The notes: generated by a model not told the origin, from the sequence alone. DNA of 63,222 bases from Nocardiopsis sp. NRRL B-16309 (GCF_001279585.1 NZ_LGEC01000091.1:1-63222); one strand, 5' to 3'; positions 42,784 through 51,224 are shown, numbered from the stretch's first letter. Made by a program: numbers and translations.

Positions 42784-43836
42784 ATGACGATCGCCATCCT
42801 CAGTACGGGCTCGTACCTGCCGACCGACGTGGTCGGAAACGCCCCGCTCGCCCACGCGGCGGGTGTCACCGACGAGTGGATCCGCCGTAAGACGGGGATC
42901 CGGGAGCGCAGGCGCGCCGCACCGGACCAGGCCACCTCCGACCTCGCCGCCGAAGCGGGCCGCCGGGCCCTGGCCCAGGCGGGCGTTCCCGCCGACCGGC
43001 TCGCCTACGTCATCGTCGCCACGTCCACTCCGGACCACCCCCAGCCGGCGACGGCCAGCATCACCCAGGACCTGCTGGGCGCCCGGTCGGCCGCCGCCTT
43101 CGACGTCAACGCGGTGTGCAGCGGGTTCGTCTACGCCCTCTCCGTGGCCGAACACCTGCTGCGCCCCCACGGGGACGCCTACGCCCTGGTCATCGGCGCG
43201 GACATCTACTCCCGCATCCTCGACTACGGCGACCGCAGGACCGCCGTCCTGTTCGGTGACGGCGCGGGAGCGGTCCTGCTGGGCCCGGCCCACGACCGCG
43301 CCGGCGTCATCGGCACCGAGCTGCTCACCGACGGCGACCACCACCACCTGATCCGGGTGCCCGCGGGCGGCTCACGCCTGCCGGCCTCCCCGGAGACCCT
43401 GGAGCGGGGGGAGCACTTCTTCCAGATGGAGGGGCGGGGCGTGCGGGAGTACGTCACCCGGCGTCTGCCCGGCACGATCCACCGGATGCTCGACGGGCTG
43501 GGCGTGGACAGGGACGACGTCCGCCACTTCGTCCCCCACCAGGCCAACGGCGCGATGCTCACCGACATCTGGCCCTCGCTGGGGCTGGACCACGCCCACC
43601 TGCACCTGACCGTGGAGACACAGGGGAACACGGGTGCGGGATCGATCCCCGTGGCCCTGGACACGGTGCACCGGTCCGGCCTCCTCCAGCGGGACGACCT
43701 CGTCCTGCTCGCGGGCTTCGGCGGCGGCATGAGCGTCGGGCTGGCCCTGGTGCGGTGGAGCCCCGTCGCCGAGGTCCCGAGCCCCGTCCGCCACGACACC
43801 CGCGTCGGGGCGGCCCCCGTCCACGTCCCCGCGTGA
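42784..43836 (+). CDS. 3-oxoacyl-ACP synthase III (KAS III) family protein
   Basis: 350 aa; ATG 42784 after AAGGAG. Thiolase fold with catalytic triad Cys112 (NAVCSGF), His252 (VPHQANG) and Asn282 (GNTGAGS). N-terminal ILSTGSYLPTDVVGNAPLAHAAGVTDEWIRRKTGIRER is FabH-like. It condenses an acyl-CoA with malonyl-ACP or performs a related acyl transfer. The primary-metabolism fabH is normally elsewhere with fabD/acpP; this copy in the AfsA operon would provide or extend a beta-ketoacyl chain, the known AfsA co-substrate type. Confidence 0.92.
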   Translation: MTIAILSTGSYLPTDVVGNAPLAHAAGVTDEWIRRKTGIRERRRAAPDQATSDLAAEAGRRALAQAGVPADRLAYVIVATSTPDHPQPATASITQDLLGARSAAAFDVNAVCSGFVYALSVAEHLLRPHGDAYALVIGADIYSRILDYGDRRTAVLFGDGAGAVLLGPAHDRAGVIGTELLTDGDHHHLIRVPAGGSRLPASPETLERGEHFFQMEGRGVREYVTRRLPGTIHRMLDGLGVDRDDVRHFVPHQANGAMLTDIWPSLGLDHAHLHLTVETQGNTGAGSIPVALDTVHRSGLLQRDDLVLLAGFGGGMSVGLALVRWSPVAEVPSPVRHDTRVGAAPVHVPA

Positions 43837-44117
43837 GGTCCCGTCCCGGGGACGCGCGGGGGCGGGCCGCCGGGGACCGCGCGTACGCGCACACTCCGGG
43901 GGCGCCATTCGCGCGGATACGCGGTTCCGTCCATATCCCGCCGGCCGTCGTGGCCGTTCCCGGATTCCTCCTCGGAAAGGATTCGGGACACCACGGGACC
44001 ACCGGACACGGATCCGCATTCCGTGACGCCCACCGTGTTCCGGATCCAGGCCGTCGTGCGCCATGCCGACGGCGTCGCTCACATGATCCTGGACGCCGCG
44101 CCCGGCTTTGAGTAGAC

Positions 44118-44147
44118 CCGGGCCCGTGGGCGCGCCCGCGGGCCCGG
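44118..44147 (-). terminator. MarR gene terminator
   Basis: CCGGGCCCG (44118-44126) / CGGGCCCGG (44139-44147) with further inner pairing GGGCG/CGCCC; the minus-strand MarR stop is at 44150. The gap between it and the KAS III stop (43837-44117) shows no gene. Confidence 0.65.
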
Positions 44148-44149
44148 TG

Positions 44150-44614
44150 TCATTCCTCGTTCAGGTCCACCAATTCGGTGCGTGCCTCGGCGCAGACCTC
44201 GGCGCACCGTCCCAGAAAGCGCACGAAATCCTTCTCCTCATCCGCGGTGAAGGCGCCGCTCAACCGCTTCTCCACCCGGATCGCGGCCTCGTCCGCCTGT
44301 TCGAGCAGGGCGCGGCCGCTGGGGGAGAGCCGGGTCTCCAGGATGTGGGAGTGCAGCGGGTGGGGTTTGCGCTCGATGAGTTCACGCCTGCTCAGCGTCG
44401 CGAGCACCGATGACATCGTCTGGGGGGTCACCAGGCACCGGCGGGCCAGGATCGCACCTGAGGCCCCGGGCTCCTCGGACAGGACGAGGAGCACCGTGTA
44501 CTGGGGGACCGAGAGGTTGAACTGCCGCAGAACGGCGTGCTTCGCGGAGATCAGCTCCTGCTCGGCACGCTTGAGGTGATGACCGATCCGCTGGTCCATG
44601 GGAAGCTGGGTCAT
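44150..44614 (-). CDS. MarR-family regulator
   Basis: 154 aa. Start ATG 44614; a minus-strand -10 box TACGAT (44626-44621) is 6 nt upstream and no ribosome site is present, so it is probably leaderless. Winged helix region LSVPQYTVLLVLSEEPGASGAILARRCLVTPQTMSSVLATLSRRELIERKPHPLHSHILETRLSPSGRALLEQAD (residues about 33-107) is typical. Likely a dimeric repressor of the flanking genes; motifs shared by the AKR, MFS/monooxygenase and cyclase 1 promoters are candidate targets. Confidence 0.9.
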   Translation of the reverse strand: MTQLPMDQRIGHHLKRAEQELISAKHAVLRQFNLSVPQYTVLLVLSEEPGASGAILARRCLVTPQTMSSVLATLSRRELIERKPHPLHSHILETRLSPSGRALLEQADEAAIRVEKRLSGAFTADEEKDFVRFLGRCAEVCAEARTELVDLNEE

Positions 44615-44620
44615 CTGGGA

Positions 44621-44626
44621 ATCGTA
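44621..44626 (-). promoter_or_regulatory. -10 box of leaderless MarR gene
   Basis: TACGAT on the minus strand ending 6 nt before the ATG. Confidence 0.5.
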
Positions 44627-44711
44627 TCTCAGGGCGCTCGTCCCTCCGTGCTCGTCGGCCGTGGACCCGGCCGGTACCGGGGCGGCGCGAGCCGCCCCCG
44701 GCACGGGGGAG

Positions 44712-45674
44712 TCAGTACCGCGCGCCCGAGGTGGCCGCGGCGATGGTGTCGAGGTCGGCGATGTCCTCCTGGGCCAGGACCAGGTCGGCGCCCCGGAGGT
44801 TCTCGTCCAGGCGGGCGCGCCGCTTGGTGCCCGGGATGGGCACGACGGGCAGCCCCCACCGCTCGGCCTGGGCGTGGACCCAGGCCAGCGCCACCTGCCC
44901 CGGGGTCGCGCCGTGGGCCGCGGCCACCCGTTGCACGATGTCGAGCAGCGCCTGGTTGCGCACGGCGTTCTCACCGGAGAAGCGCGGCTTGCCGCGCCGG
45001 AAGTCGTCGGGTGCCAGCTCGGATTCCGCGGGCAGCGCGCCGGTGAGGAAGCCCCGGCCCAGCGGGGAGTAGGGAACGAAGCCCACACCGAGGCGCGCGC
45101 ACTCCGCCACGACGGACTCCTCCACGTCACGGCTCCACAGCGACCACTCCGACTGCACGGCGGTGATCGGGTGCGTGGAGTGGGCGGCGCGCAGTTCCTC
45201 GGCGCTCACCTCGGACAGCCCGAGGTGGCGGACCTTGCCCCGGGCGACCAGGTCGGCCATGGCCCCGACGGTCTCCTCGATGGGGACGGAGGAGTCGCGG
45301 CGGTGCATGTAGTAGAGGTCGATGGTGTCGACGCCGAGGCGGGAGAGGCTGGCGTCGCAGGCCGTGCGCACGTACTCCGGGTCCCCCCGGAAGCTCCGGG
45401 CCCCGGTGTCCCGGTCCCGGATGATCCCGAACTTGGTGGCCAGGACGACCTCGTCGCGGCGCTCTCGGACCACCTTTCCGACCAACTGCTCGTTGGCCCC
45501 GTGCCCGTACATGTCCGCGGTGTCGAGGAAGTTGAGGCCCTGGTCCAGGGCGTGGTGAAGGGTGGCGAGGGACTCGGTCTCGTCGCTGGGGCCGTAGAAC
45601 TCGCTCATGCCCATGCAGCCGAGCCCCTGGACGGATACGTCGGGGCCGTTGGTGGTCAACGGGACGGTCCGCAT
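44712..45674 (-). CDS. Aldo/keto reductase (AKR13-like)
   Basis: 320 aa; ATG 45674 with AGGAG at 5 nt. (beta/alpha)8 barrel with catalytic Asp/Tyr in LNFLDTADMYGHGANEQLVG (about residues 48-67), Lys in EVVLATKFGI and His in IDLYYMHRRD; C-terminal NADPH motif IPGTKRRARLDENL. NADPH-dependent carbonyl reductase of small substrates. Its promoter overlaps the 3' end of the second PaaK-like gene. The MarR gene lies 97 bp downstream on the same strand. Confidence 0.92.
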   Translation of the reverse strand: MRTVPLTTNGPDVSVQGLGCMGMSEFYGPSDETESLATLHHALDQGLNFLDTADMYGHGANEQLVGKVVRERRDEVVLATKFGIIRDRDTGARSFRGDPEYVRTACDASLSRLGVDTIDLYYMHRRDSSVPIEETVGAMADLVARGKVRHLGLSEVSAEELRAAHSTHPITAVQSEWSLWSRDVEESVVAECARLGVGFVPYSPLGRGFLTGALPAESELAPDDFRRGKPRFSGENAVRNQALLDIVQRVAAAHGATPGQVALAWVHAQAERWGLPVVPIPGTKRRARLDENLRGADLVLAQEDIADLDTIAAATSGARY

Positions 45675-45767
45675 ACGTACTCCTGTGGTCGGTGGTCGTG
45701 TTCGACGCGACTCAGGGACGGCGCCTCCTGCGGGGGACACGGCGAGGACGCCGTGGACGGCGCGTAC

Positions 45768-45807
45768 GGCCTATCCTCCTGAATCTATGGGGTCAACCTA
45801 TCATAAG
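45768..45807 (-). promoter_or_regulatory. AKR promoter with CTTATGAT element
   Basis: Minus strand TTGACC (45796-45791), 17-bp spacer, TAGGCC (45773-45768). Immediately upstream of the -35 is CTTATGAT (plus strand ATCATAAG, 45800-45807), the same 8-mer found in the MFS/monooxygenase promoter at 37987-37994. Confidence 0.5.
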
Positions 45808-47091
45808 GACTCTGATTCAACATCGACATCGATGACTCCAGGAGGTGGCCGCCCTCCCGGACCACCAGGGGCGGGGCCGTGCCTTCCGGCGACTCGTGCG
45901 GCAGGTGGCGGGAGACGATGACCTCGAAGGTCTCCGGGGCCTCTTCGACGGCCTCGGCCAGGGCCAGGCAGCCGGACAGCACGTGGTGACGGATCCACTC
46001 GGCGGTGTACAGGTCGGGGCGGTGTACAGGTCGGTTTCGGTCCCGGGGCGCAGTCGGACCCGCAGGTGCAGGCGCTCGTCCTCGGTGTGCGGGGAGACCA
46101 CCATGACCTGGGCGGCCTCCACCGAGTCGACCTGGAGGGCCAGCGGGACCAGATCGTGCGGGGAGACCAGGCGGCTGAGCGGCCCCTGCGGGGCGTCGAT
46201 GCGGCTGTGGGTGCGGACCGCGCGTCCGGGCAGGCCGCATGGGCACGTCGTCCACTCGGCGGTGGTGCCGGTGTCGTAGCGCAGCAGGGGAATGACGGCT
46301 TTGCCGTGCGTGACCGTGACCAGCATGCGCCCGCCGGTGATCTCGGTGTGCTGGTAGGGGAGGGGATGGAAGGTGTCGACCGCGCAGTCGGGGCCGCTGT
46401 GGCCGATGATCCAGGTTTCGGCCGACCCGAACAGGCTCCAGGCGCGCAGGTGGGGGAAGTGCGTGCGGATCAGGGAGCGTGTGTCGGCGTCCATGGCCGG
46501 CCCGCTCCAGAGCACCTTGCGCAGGAAGCCCAGGTCGCGGCCGGAGGCCGCGCAGAAGCGCAGCACACTGCGAAGGGTGTCCAGGGTGGTGGCCAGGGCG
46601 GTGACGCCGTGCCGCTCGAACAGGTCGAGGTAGGCGTCGATCATCTGGTCGGTCGGGGCGTCCATGGACAGTGTGGGCACTCCGGCCCGGGCGGCGAGCG
46701 CGTTGTGCAGATCGTGGCACGCGCGCATGTGGAAGGGAGTGCTCAGGGTGACGAGCAGGTCGCCCGGCTCGAGGGGGCGCACGTGCGGCGCGATCTCGTC
46801 CAGATACAGGTCGGAGGGGACCGCGCCCAAGCGCATGGTGGACCGTGTGCCGCCCATCACGTGCAGCGAGGCCCGGGTCAGGGCCGCGGGGTCGCTGCGC
46901 ACCAGGGCGTCGATCGCCCGGCCCAGTTCGTCCCGCGCCAGCGTGGGCAGGTCGGCCAGGTCCAGTGGACGGCTGCCGGTGAAGCTGCCGTACTTGTCCC
47001 GCAGGACCGGGATCCTGGAGAGCCTGGCCAGTGCCTGCCTCAGGGACTGGCCCCCTCGGCGTGATACTCGCGCTTCGAAGGTCATCGTCAT
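45785..47091 (-). pseudogene. PaaK-like adenylate-forming enzyme 2, frame broken by 17-bp tandem duplication
   Basis: ATG 47091 (MTMTFEARVSRR). Close paralogue of the gene at 33.0 kb: nearly identical from TALATTLDT through RTHSRID, more divergent outside. After TETDLYTA a perfect 17-bp tandem repeat (46001-46034) shifts the frame, which then stops at 45817. Removing one unit restores EWIRHHVLSGCLALAEAVEEAPETFEV and a 429-aa protein ending at the TAG at 45785-45787. The degenerate phosphate loop (LHVMGGTRSTMRLG) matches copy 1, so both could use an unusual substrate or have lost adenylation. Upstream is TGGCCA-N4-TGGCCA (47122-47137), a possible operator. Confidence 0.7.
46001..46034. repeat. 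17-bp x2 perfect tandem repeat in PaaK-like gene 2
   Basis: Units 46001-46017 and 46018-46034 are identical. Both this and the 31-bp repeat in paralogue 1 include GGCGGTGTACAGGTCG; the unit lengths differ and neither is a multiple of three. Confidence 0.95.
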
Positions 47092-47549
47092 TCTCGTACT
47101 CGCATTCCTTGTATTCCGAGATGGCCAATACTGGCCACCCGGATCGATTGCGGTGCCGTAAATGAACTGGAAGTACCGGGAAACGCCCTGCCATTTCGCA
47201 TTCAGTGGCGGACGGGGCCGAAGCCGGAACCACGCACATGAAGCAGTTAAGCAGAAGTGTGCGACGAGAATCCGGAGCGAAGTCACGGCATCGGTGACCA
47301 GGTGTGTACCGATCGTTATATTCCGTCGTGGGGGGCGGCTTCCGGATTGGCTCGGCGGCGGCGTTTCCAGATATGACCTTGATCACTTCACCAGGAAGTA
47401 TTTCGACGGTGAAAGGGGGGCGGAGCATCGGATTCGTGCCCGGCCCCGTGCCGTCGCGGGGCCCGCGCTATAAGCTGGACCCGATCACCCGGGAGCACCG
47501 CACCGCCGCGGGGCCCGACGGGGCGCCCGCCCGAGCGAGGAAGTCTGTG
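47092..47549. promoter_or_regulatory. Divergent region between PaaK-like gene 2 and proA
   Basis: 458 bp without a credible gene. Contains TGGCCA (47122-47127)-ATAC-TGGCCA (47132-47137) near the PaaK-like start, an AT-richer middle, and TATAAG (47469-47474), a likely -10 box giving proA a leader of about 70 nt. proA therefore has its own promoter, as needed after its separation from proB. Confidence 0.5.
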
Positions 47550-48824
47550 ATGAGTGACATCGAGCGCGAGGTCCACACGGTGGCCGCACGGGCCAAGGAC
47601 GCGGCGGCCGACCTCGCCCCGCTCAGCCGCGCCGTGAAGGACGCCGCCCTGCTGGCGATCGCCGACACCCTCGTCAAGCGCGCCGACGAGGTCACGGCCG
47701 CCAACGCCGAGGACGTCGAGCGGGCGAAGGCGGACGGCACCACGCCGGCGATGATCGACCGGCTCACCCTCACTCCGCAGCGCGTGGAGGCCATCGCCGA
47801 CGCCGTGCGGGAGATCGTCGAGCTCCCGGACCCCGTGGGCGAGTCCGTGCGCGGCGGTGTCCTGCCCAACGGCCTGGACCTGCGCCAGATCCGCGTGCCG
47901 CTCGGCGTCATCGGCATCATCTACGAGGGCCGCCCCAACGTCACGGTGGACGCCGCGGCCCTGTGCCTCAAGAGCGGCAACGCGGTCCTGCTGCGCGGCT
48001 CCTCCTCCGCCTACTCCTCCAACAGCGCGATCGTCGCGGTCCTGCGGGAGGCCCTGGAGGGCACCGGCGTCCCCGTCGACGCCGTCCAGCTGGTGCCCGG
48101 CCGGACCCGCGAGTCCGCGACCGCCCTGATGAAGGCCCGCGGCCTGGTCGACGTCCTCATCCCGCGCGGGGGCAAGACGCTCATCCAGTCGGTCGTGCGC
48201 GACTCCACCGTTCCGGTCATCGAGACCGGCGAGGGGCTGTGCCACGTCTACGTGGACGCCGACGCCGACCTCGACAAGGCGGTGGCCATCGCCACCAACG
48301 CCAAGGCCCAGCGGTGCTCGGTGTGCAACTCCGCCGAGACCCTGCTGGTCCACGCGGACGTCGCCGACGCCTACCTGCCGCGTGTCCTGGACTCCCTCGC
48401 CGAGGCCGGGGTGACGGTGCACGGGGACGAGCGCGTCCTGTCGGTCGCCGCCGCCCACGGCTCCCCGGCGACCGTGGTCGAGGCCACCGAGGAGGACTGG
48501 GCCACCGAGTACCTGTCCATGGACCTGGCCGTGCGCGTGGTGCCCACCATCGACGACGCGCTCGCGCACATCCGCCGGTACTCCACGCAGCACACCGAGG
48601 CCATCGTCACCGACTCCCTGCGGGCCTCCCGGTACTTCGTGTCCCGGGTGGACTCCGCCGCGGTCATGGTCAACGCCTCCACGCGGTTCACCGACGGCGG
48701 CGAGTTCGGCTTCGGCGCGGAGATCGGCATCTCCACGCAGAAGCTGCACGCCCGTGGACCGATGGGGCTCACCGAGATGACCTCCACGAAGTACGTGGTC
48801 ACGGGGGACGGACACCTGAAGTAG
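47550..48824 (+). CDS. proA: Glutamate-5-semialdehyde dehydrogenase (gamma-glutamyl phosphate reductase)
   Basis: 424 aa; ATG 47550 after GAGGAAG. Reduces gamma-glutamyl phosphate with NADPH in proline synthesis. Aldehyde-dehydrogenase-like fold: IRVPLGVIGIIYEGRPNVTVDAAALCLKSGNAVLLRGS (about residues 110-148), catalytic Cys in AKAQRCSVCNSAETLLVH, and STQHTEAIVT. Normal length. Separated from proB by the accessory island, which ends just upstream. Confidence 0.97.
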   Translation: MSDIEREVHTVAARAKDAAADLAPLSRAVKDAALLAIADTLVKRADEVTAANAEDVERAKADGTTPAMIDRLTLTPQRVEAIADAVREIVELPDPVGESVRGGVLPNGLDLRQIRVPLGVIGIIYEGRPNVTVDAAALCLKSGNAVLLRGSSSAYSSNSAIVAVLREALEGTGVPVDAVQLVPGRTRESATALMKARGLVDVLIPRGGKTLIQSVVRDSTVPVIETGEGLCHVYVDADADLDKAVAIATNAKAQRCSVCNSAETLLVHADVADAYLPRVLDSLAEAGVTVHGDERVLSVAAAHGSPATVVEATEEDWATEYLSMDLAVRVVPTIDDALAHIRRYSTQHTEAIVTDSLRASRYFVSRVDSAAVMVNASTRFTDGGEFGFGAEIGISTQKLHARGPMGLTEMTSTKYVVTGDGHLK

Positions 48825-48871
48825 CCGCACGCGCGGGGCCGTCCGAGGCCGTGCGCGCGACGCCGTGCCGC

Positions 48872-48899
48872 GAGGCCGCCCGGAGTTCCGGGCGGCCTC
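48872..48899 (+). terminator. proA terminator
   Basis: Perfect 12-bp stem GAGGCCGCCCGG (48872-48883) / CCGGGCGGCCTC (48888-48899), loop AGTT. Confidence 0.8.
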
Positions 48900-49132
48900 C
48901 TCCTTCCCGCGGTCGACGCCCGCGCCCGCACACCCGTGCGGTCCCGGAATGCCTTGGCACGCGGTCCATTCTCGTGTTGGAAACCTGGACGGAAGCGGAT
49001 ATTCGTCCAAAGAGGATTCCCAAAGCGACCATGAGTCGGTAGCTTCGCTGAGGTGTCACGGCGCTCTCCCCGCTCTCGGTCACCGAGGAGCGCCCGTTTC
49101 CCCCGCAGTCACCACGAGAGGAACCCCCTCGC

Positions 49133-50104
49133 ATGAAGCTCCGGAACAAGGCCGCGACCGTGGCCGTGGCGGCACTGGCCGTCGGCGGATCCACCCTGAT
49201 GGCCTCCCCGGCCCAGGCAGACCTGGTCACCGTGTGTTCGGGACACGGCGGTGCCATCACACTGCCGACGGACCTGGCGGTCCCGGCGGGTAAGAGCTGC
49301 TTCCTGGACGGCACGGTCGTCCAGGGCGACGTGATCGTCCGCCAGGGCGCCAACCTGCACGTCGTCGGCGGCGAGATCGAGGGCGAGGTGATCGTCCGCA
49401 AGGACGGCTACTTCGACGCCTCGGAGACCTCGGTCGGCGACCGGGTCGTCAACCGCGGCTCCTACGGCACCTACCTGGAGGACAGCTCCACCGGCGCCGC
49501 CGTGCGCGCGGTCGCCGTCGACGGGGCCGAGAACGACGGCTTCGCCTACGTCGTCGACTCCAGCGTGCGCAACATCAACGCCTCCACCGGCACGGTCTAC
49601 GTGACCGGTTCGCACGTGAACGGCGCGGTCAAGGCCGAGGGTGTGGAGTTCGCCGACGTCTACGACACCGCCGTGCGCGGCGACCTCACGGTCACCGGTG
49701 CCACGAGCGGCGGCATCCTGTGCGACAGCGAGGTGATCGGCGACGCCACGTTCACGGGCGGCACCGGCCCGATCGCGGTCGGCGCCGGCGAGCAGGAGGA
49801 CTTCTGCTCCTCGGTCAACTACGTGGACGGCGACCTGACCGTCAGCGACGTCACCGGCGGCGCCTACGTCGACAACAACATCGTCGGCGGGGACCTGGTC
49901 ACCTCCGGCAACCAGCCGACCGCCCAGGTCGGCGACGCCAACCGCGTGCGCGGCGAGATCCTCACCGAGGAGGTCGCCCTGCGCGCCCTGGCCGCCGCCG
50001 TCACCGAGGAGTTCGCCGAGCACGAGGACGGCCTGCAGGACGAGGTCGAGGAAGCGCGTTCCGAGACCATCGACGAGGCCATGGAGGCCGGTCCCGCCTT
50101 CTAG
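49133..50104 (+). CDS. Secreted repeat protein of unknown function
   Basis: 323 aa; ATG 49133 after GAGAGGAAC. Sec signal MKLRNKAATVAVAALAVGG with cleavage after SPAQA. The mature protein is a succession of short beta-strand repeats rich in G, D, V (GDVIVRQGANLHVVGGEIEG, GEVIVRKDGYFDASE, GDLTVTGATSG, GDLTVSDVTGGAYVDNNIVGGDLV), reminiscent of a right-handed beta helix or bactofilin-like fold. Four cysteines (CSG, SCF, LCD, FCS) may form disulfides. The C-terminus is an acidic, probably helical tail (EEFAEHEDGLQDEVEEARSETIDEA). No family recognised with confidence. Confidence 0.75.
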   Translation: MKLRNKAATVAVAALAVGGSTLMASPAQADLVTVCSGHGGAITLPTDLAVPAGKSCFLDGTVVQGDVIVRQGANLHVVGGEIEGEVIVRKDGYFDASETSVGDRVVNRGSYGTYLEDSSTGAAVRAVAVDGAENDGFAYVVDSSVRNINASTGTVYVTGSHVNGAVKAEGVEFADVYDTAVRGDLTVTGATSGGILCDSEVIGDATFTGGTGPIAVGAGEQEDFCSSVNYVDGDLTVSDVTGGAYVDNNIVGGDLVTSGNQPTAQVGDANRVRGEILTEEVALRALAAAVTEEFAEHEDGLQDEVEEARSETIDEAMEAGPAF

Positions 50105-50175
50105 GGACACCTGACGTCCCGGTCCCCACAGCCGGGTGCCCGGTCCCCACAGCCGGGCGGACACGAACACCGAAG

Positions 50176-50207
50176 CAGCGCCGACGGGCCCCACACCGTC
50201 GGCGCTG
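50176..50207 (+). terminator. Terminator after the secreted repeat protein
   Basis: Perfect 12-bp stem CAGCGCCGACGG (50176-50187) / CCGTCGGCGCTG (50196-50207); ACACGA (50161-50166) and TCGTGT (50208-50213) could extend pairing. Confidence 0.75.
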
Positions 50208-50420
50208 TCGTGTGTCCGGGGCCCCGCCGGACACCAGTGGAGCCCGCGTGCGGGTCGTCGCCACCGGTACGGGAGGGGCGGGCCACGGGGTCAGGGACGT
50301 GCCCGGAGTCCGCGCCGGGGCGATCGACGCGGGAGTGCGGGTCATCGCCGCGCGAACGGGAAGGGACCATGGAAGGGACCCGGGGAGCCCGGTCGGGGAG
50401 CCGGACGATTCTATGTTGGA

Positions 50421-50453
50421 ACCATGACGACGGTCATGGTCGAGTGATACAGT
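50421..50453 (+). promoter_or_regulatory. Operator and leaderless promoter of the SDR-ECH-Rid operon
   Basis: ACCATGAC (50421-50428)-GACG-GTCATGGT (50433-50440), a perfect inverted repeat with core TGAC-N4-GTCA, followed 11 bp after the core by an extended -10 TGATACAGT (TACAGT 50448-50453), then 6 nt, then ATG 50460. The same core sits 9 bp before the -10 box of the acyl-CoA dehydrogenase operon. Confidence 0.65.
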
Positions 50454-50459
50454 CCACAC

Positions 50460-51224
50460 ATGGCTGACTCCGTGCGGCGTGTCGTGGTCTCGGGAGGATC
50501 CGGCGGTATCGGACGGGCGATCGTGGTCGCGCTCGCCTCCGAGGGGTACGAGGTCGTGGCCCTCGGGCGCGACTCCGCGCGCCTGGCCGCCCTGGAACGG
50601 GAGGCCGGAGCCTACGGCCTGGCCGTGCGCACCGAGGTGTGCGATCTGCGCGACGAACAGCAGGCGGTCTCGGTCGCCGAGCGGCTCGAACCGGTGTCGG
50701 TCCTGGTCAACAACGCCGGGACCGCGCGGACGGCGCCCCTGCGCGGGACCGGCCTGGAGCTGTGGGAGGACCAGATCCGCGTCAACGCGACCTCCGCCTT
50801 CCTGCTCACCCGCACCCTGCTCAACGGCATGCTCGAACGCGACCACGGGCGGGTCGTGTTCATCGCCTCCACCGCGGCGCTCGTGGGCGCCCGCTACACG
50901 GCCGCCTACACCGCCTCCAAACACGCCATGCTCGGGCTGGCCCGTGCGGTGGCGGCCGAGGTGTCGGGTACCGGCGTCACCAGCAACGCCGTGTGCCCCA
51001 CGTTCGTCCGCAGCCCCATGACCGACCGCTCGGTGGCCCACATCGTCGAGCGCACCGGACGCGACGCCGGCCAGGCCGAGGCCGCCCTGGCCGCGGCCTC
51101 ACCCCTGGGCCGCCTCGTCGAACCGGAGGAGGTGGCCGCCGCCGTCGCCTACTTCGTGAGCCCGGCGGCGCGCGCGGTCAACGGCCAGACCCTGACCATC
51201 GACGGAGGAGGCATCCACTCGTGA
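50460..51224 (+). CDS. SDR-family dehydrogenase (3-hydroxyacyl-CoA dehydrogenase-like)
   Basis: 254 aa, ATG 50460, leaderless. VVVSGGSGGIGRAIVVAL (nucleotide motif GxxxGxG), VNNAGTARTAPL, catalytic Ser in FIASTAALVGA, YTASKHAMLGLARAVAAE (Tyr-x3-Lys) and C-terminal NGQTLTIDGGG. First gene of an operon with enoyl-CoA hydratase and a Rid protein (GTGA and TGATG overlaps), so it probably oxidises the 3-hydroxyacyl-CoA formed by the hydratase in ring-cleavage product breakdown. Confidence 0.9.
   Translation: MADSVRRVVVSGGSGGIGRAIVVALASEGYEVVALGRDSARLAALEREAGAYGLAVRTEVCDLRDEQQAVSVAERLEPVSVLVNNAGTARTAPLRGTGLELWEDQIRVNATSAFLLTRTLLNGMLERDHGRVVFIASTAALVGARYTAAYTASKHAMLGLARAVAAEVSGTGVTSNAVCPTFVRSPMTDRSVAHIVERTGRDAGQAEAALAAASPLGRLVEPEEVAAAVAYFVSPAARAVNGQTLTIDGGGIHS

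Larger units (their letters stand above)
50105..50459. other. Gene-free spacer with direct repeats, terminator and abm-type promoter
   Basis: Holds a 21-bp direct repeat (50120-50140, then 17 bp again at 50141-50157), a strong terminator (50176-50207), two copies of GTGCGGGTC(G/A)TCGCC about 90 bp apart, and at its right end the promoter/operator of the SDR operon. I see no gene. Confidence 0.5.

Noticed and set aside
47304..47549. Upstream in-frame extension of proA
   Set aside because: ATG 47550 has a good ribosome site and starts the ProA family sequence; the extension covers the TATAAG promoter.
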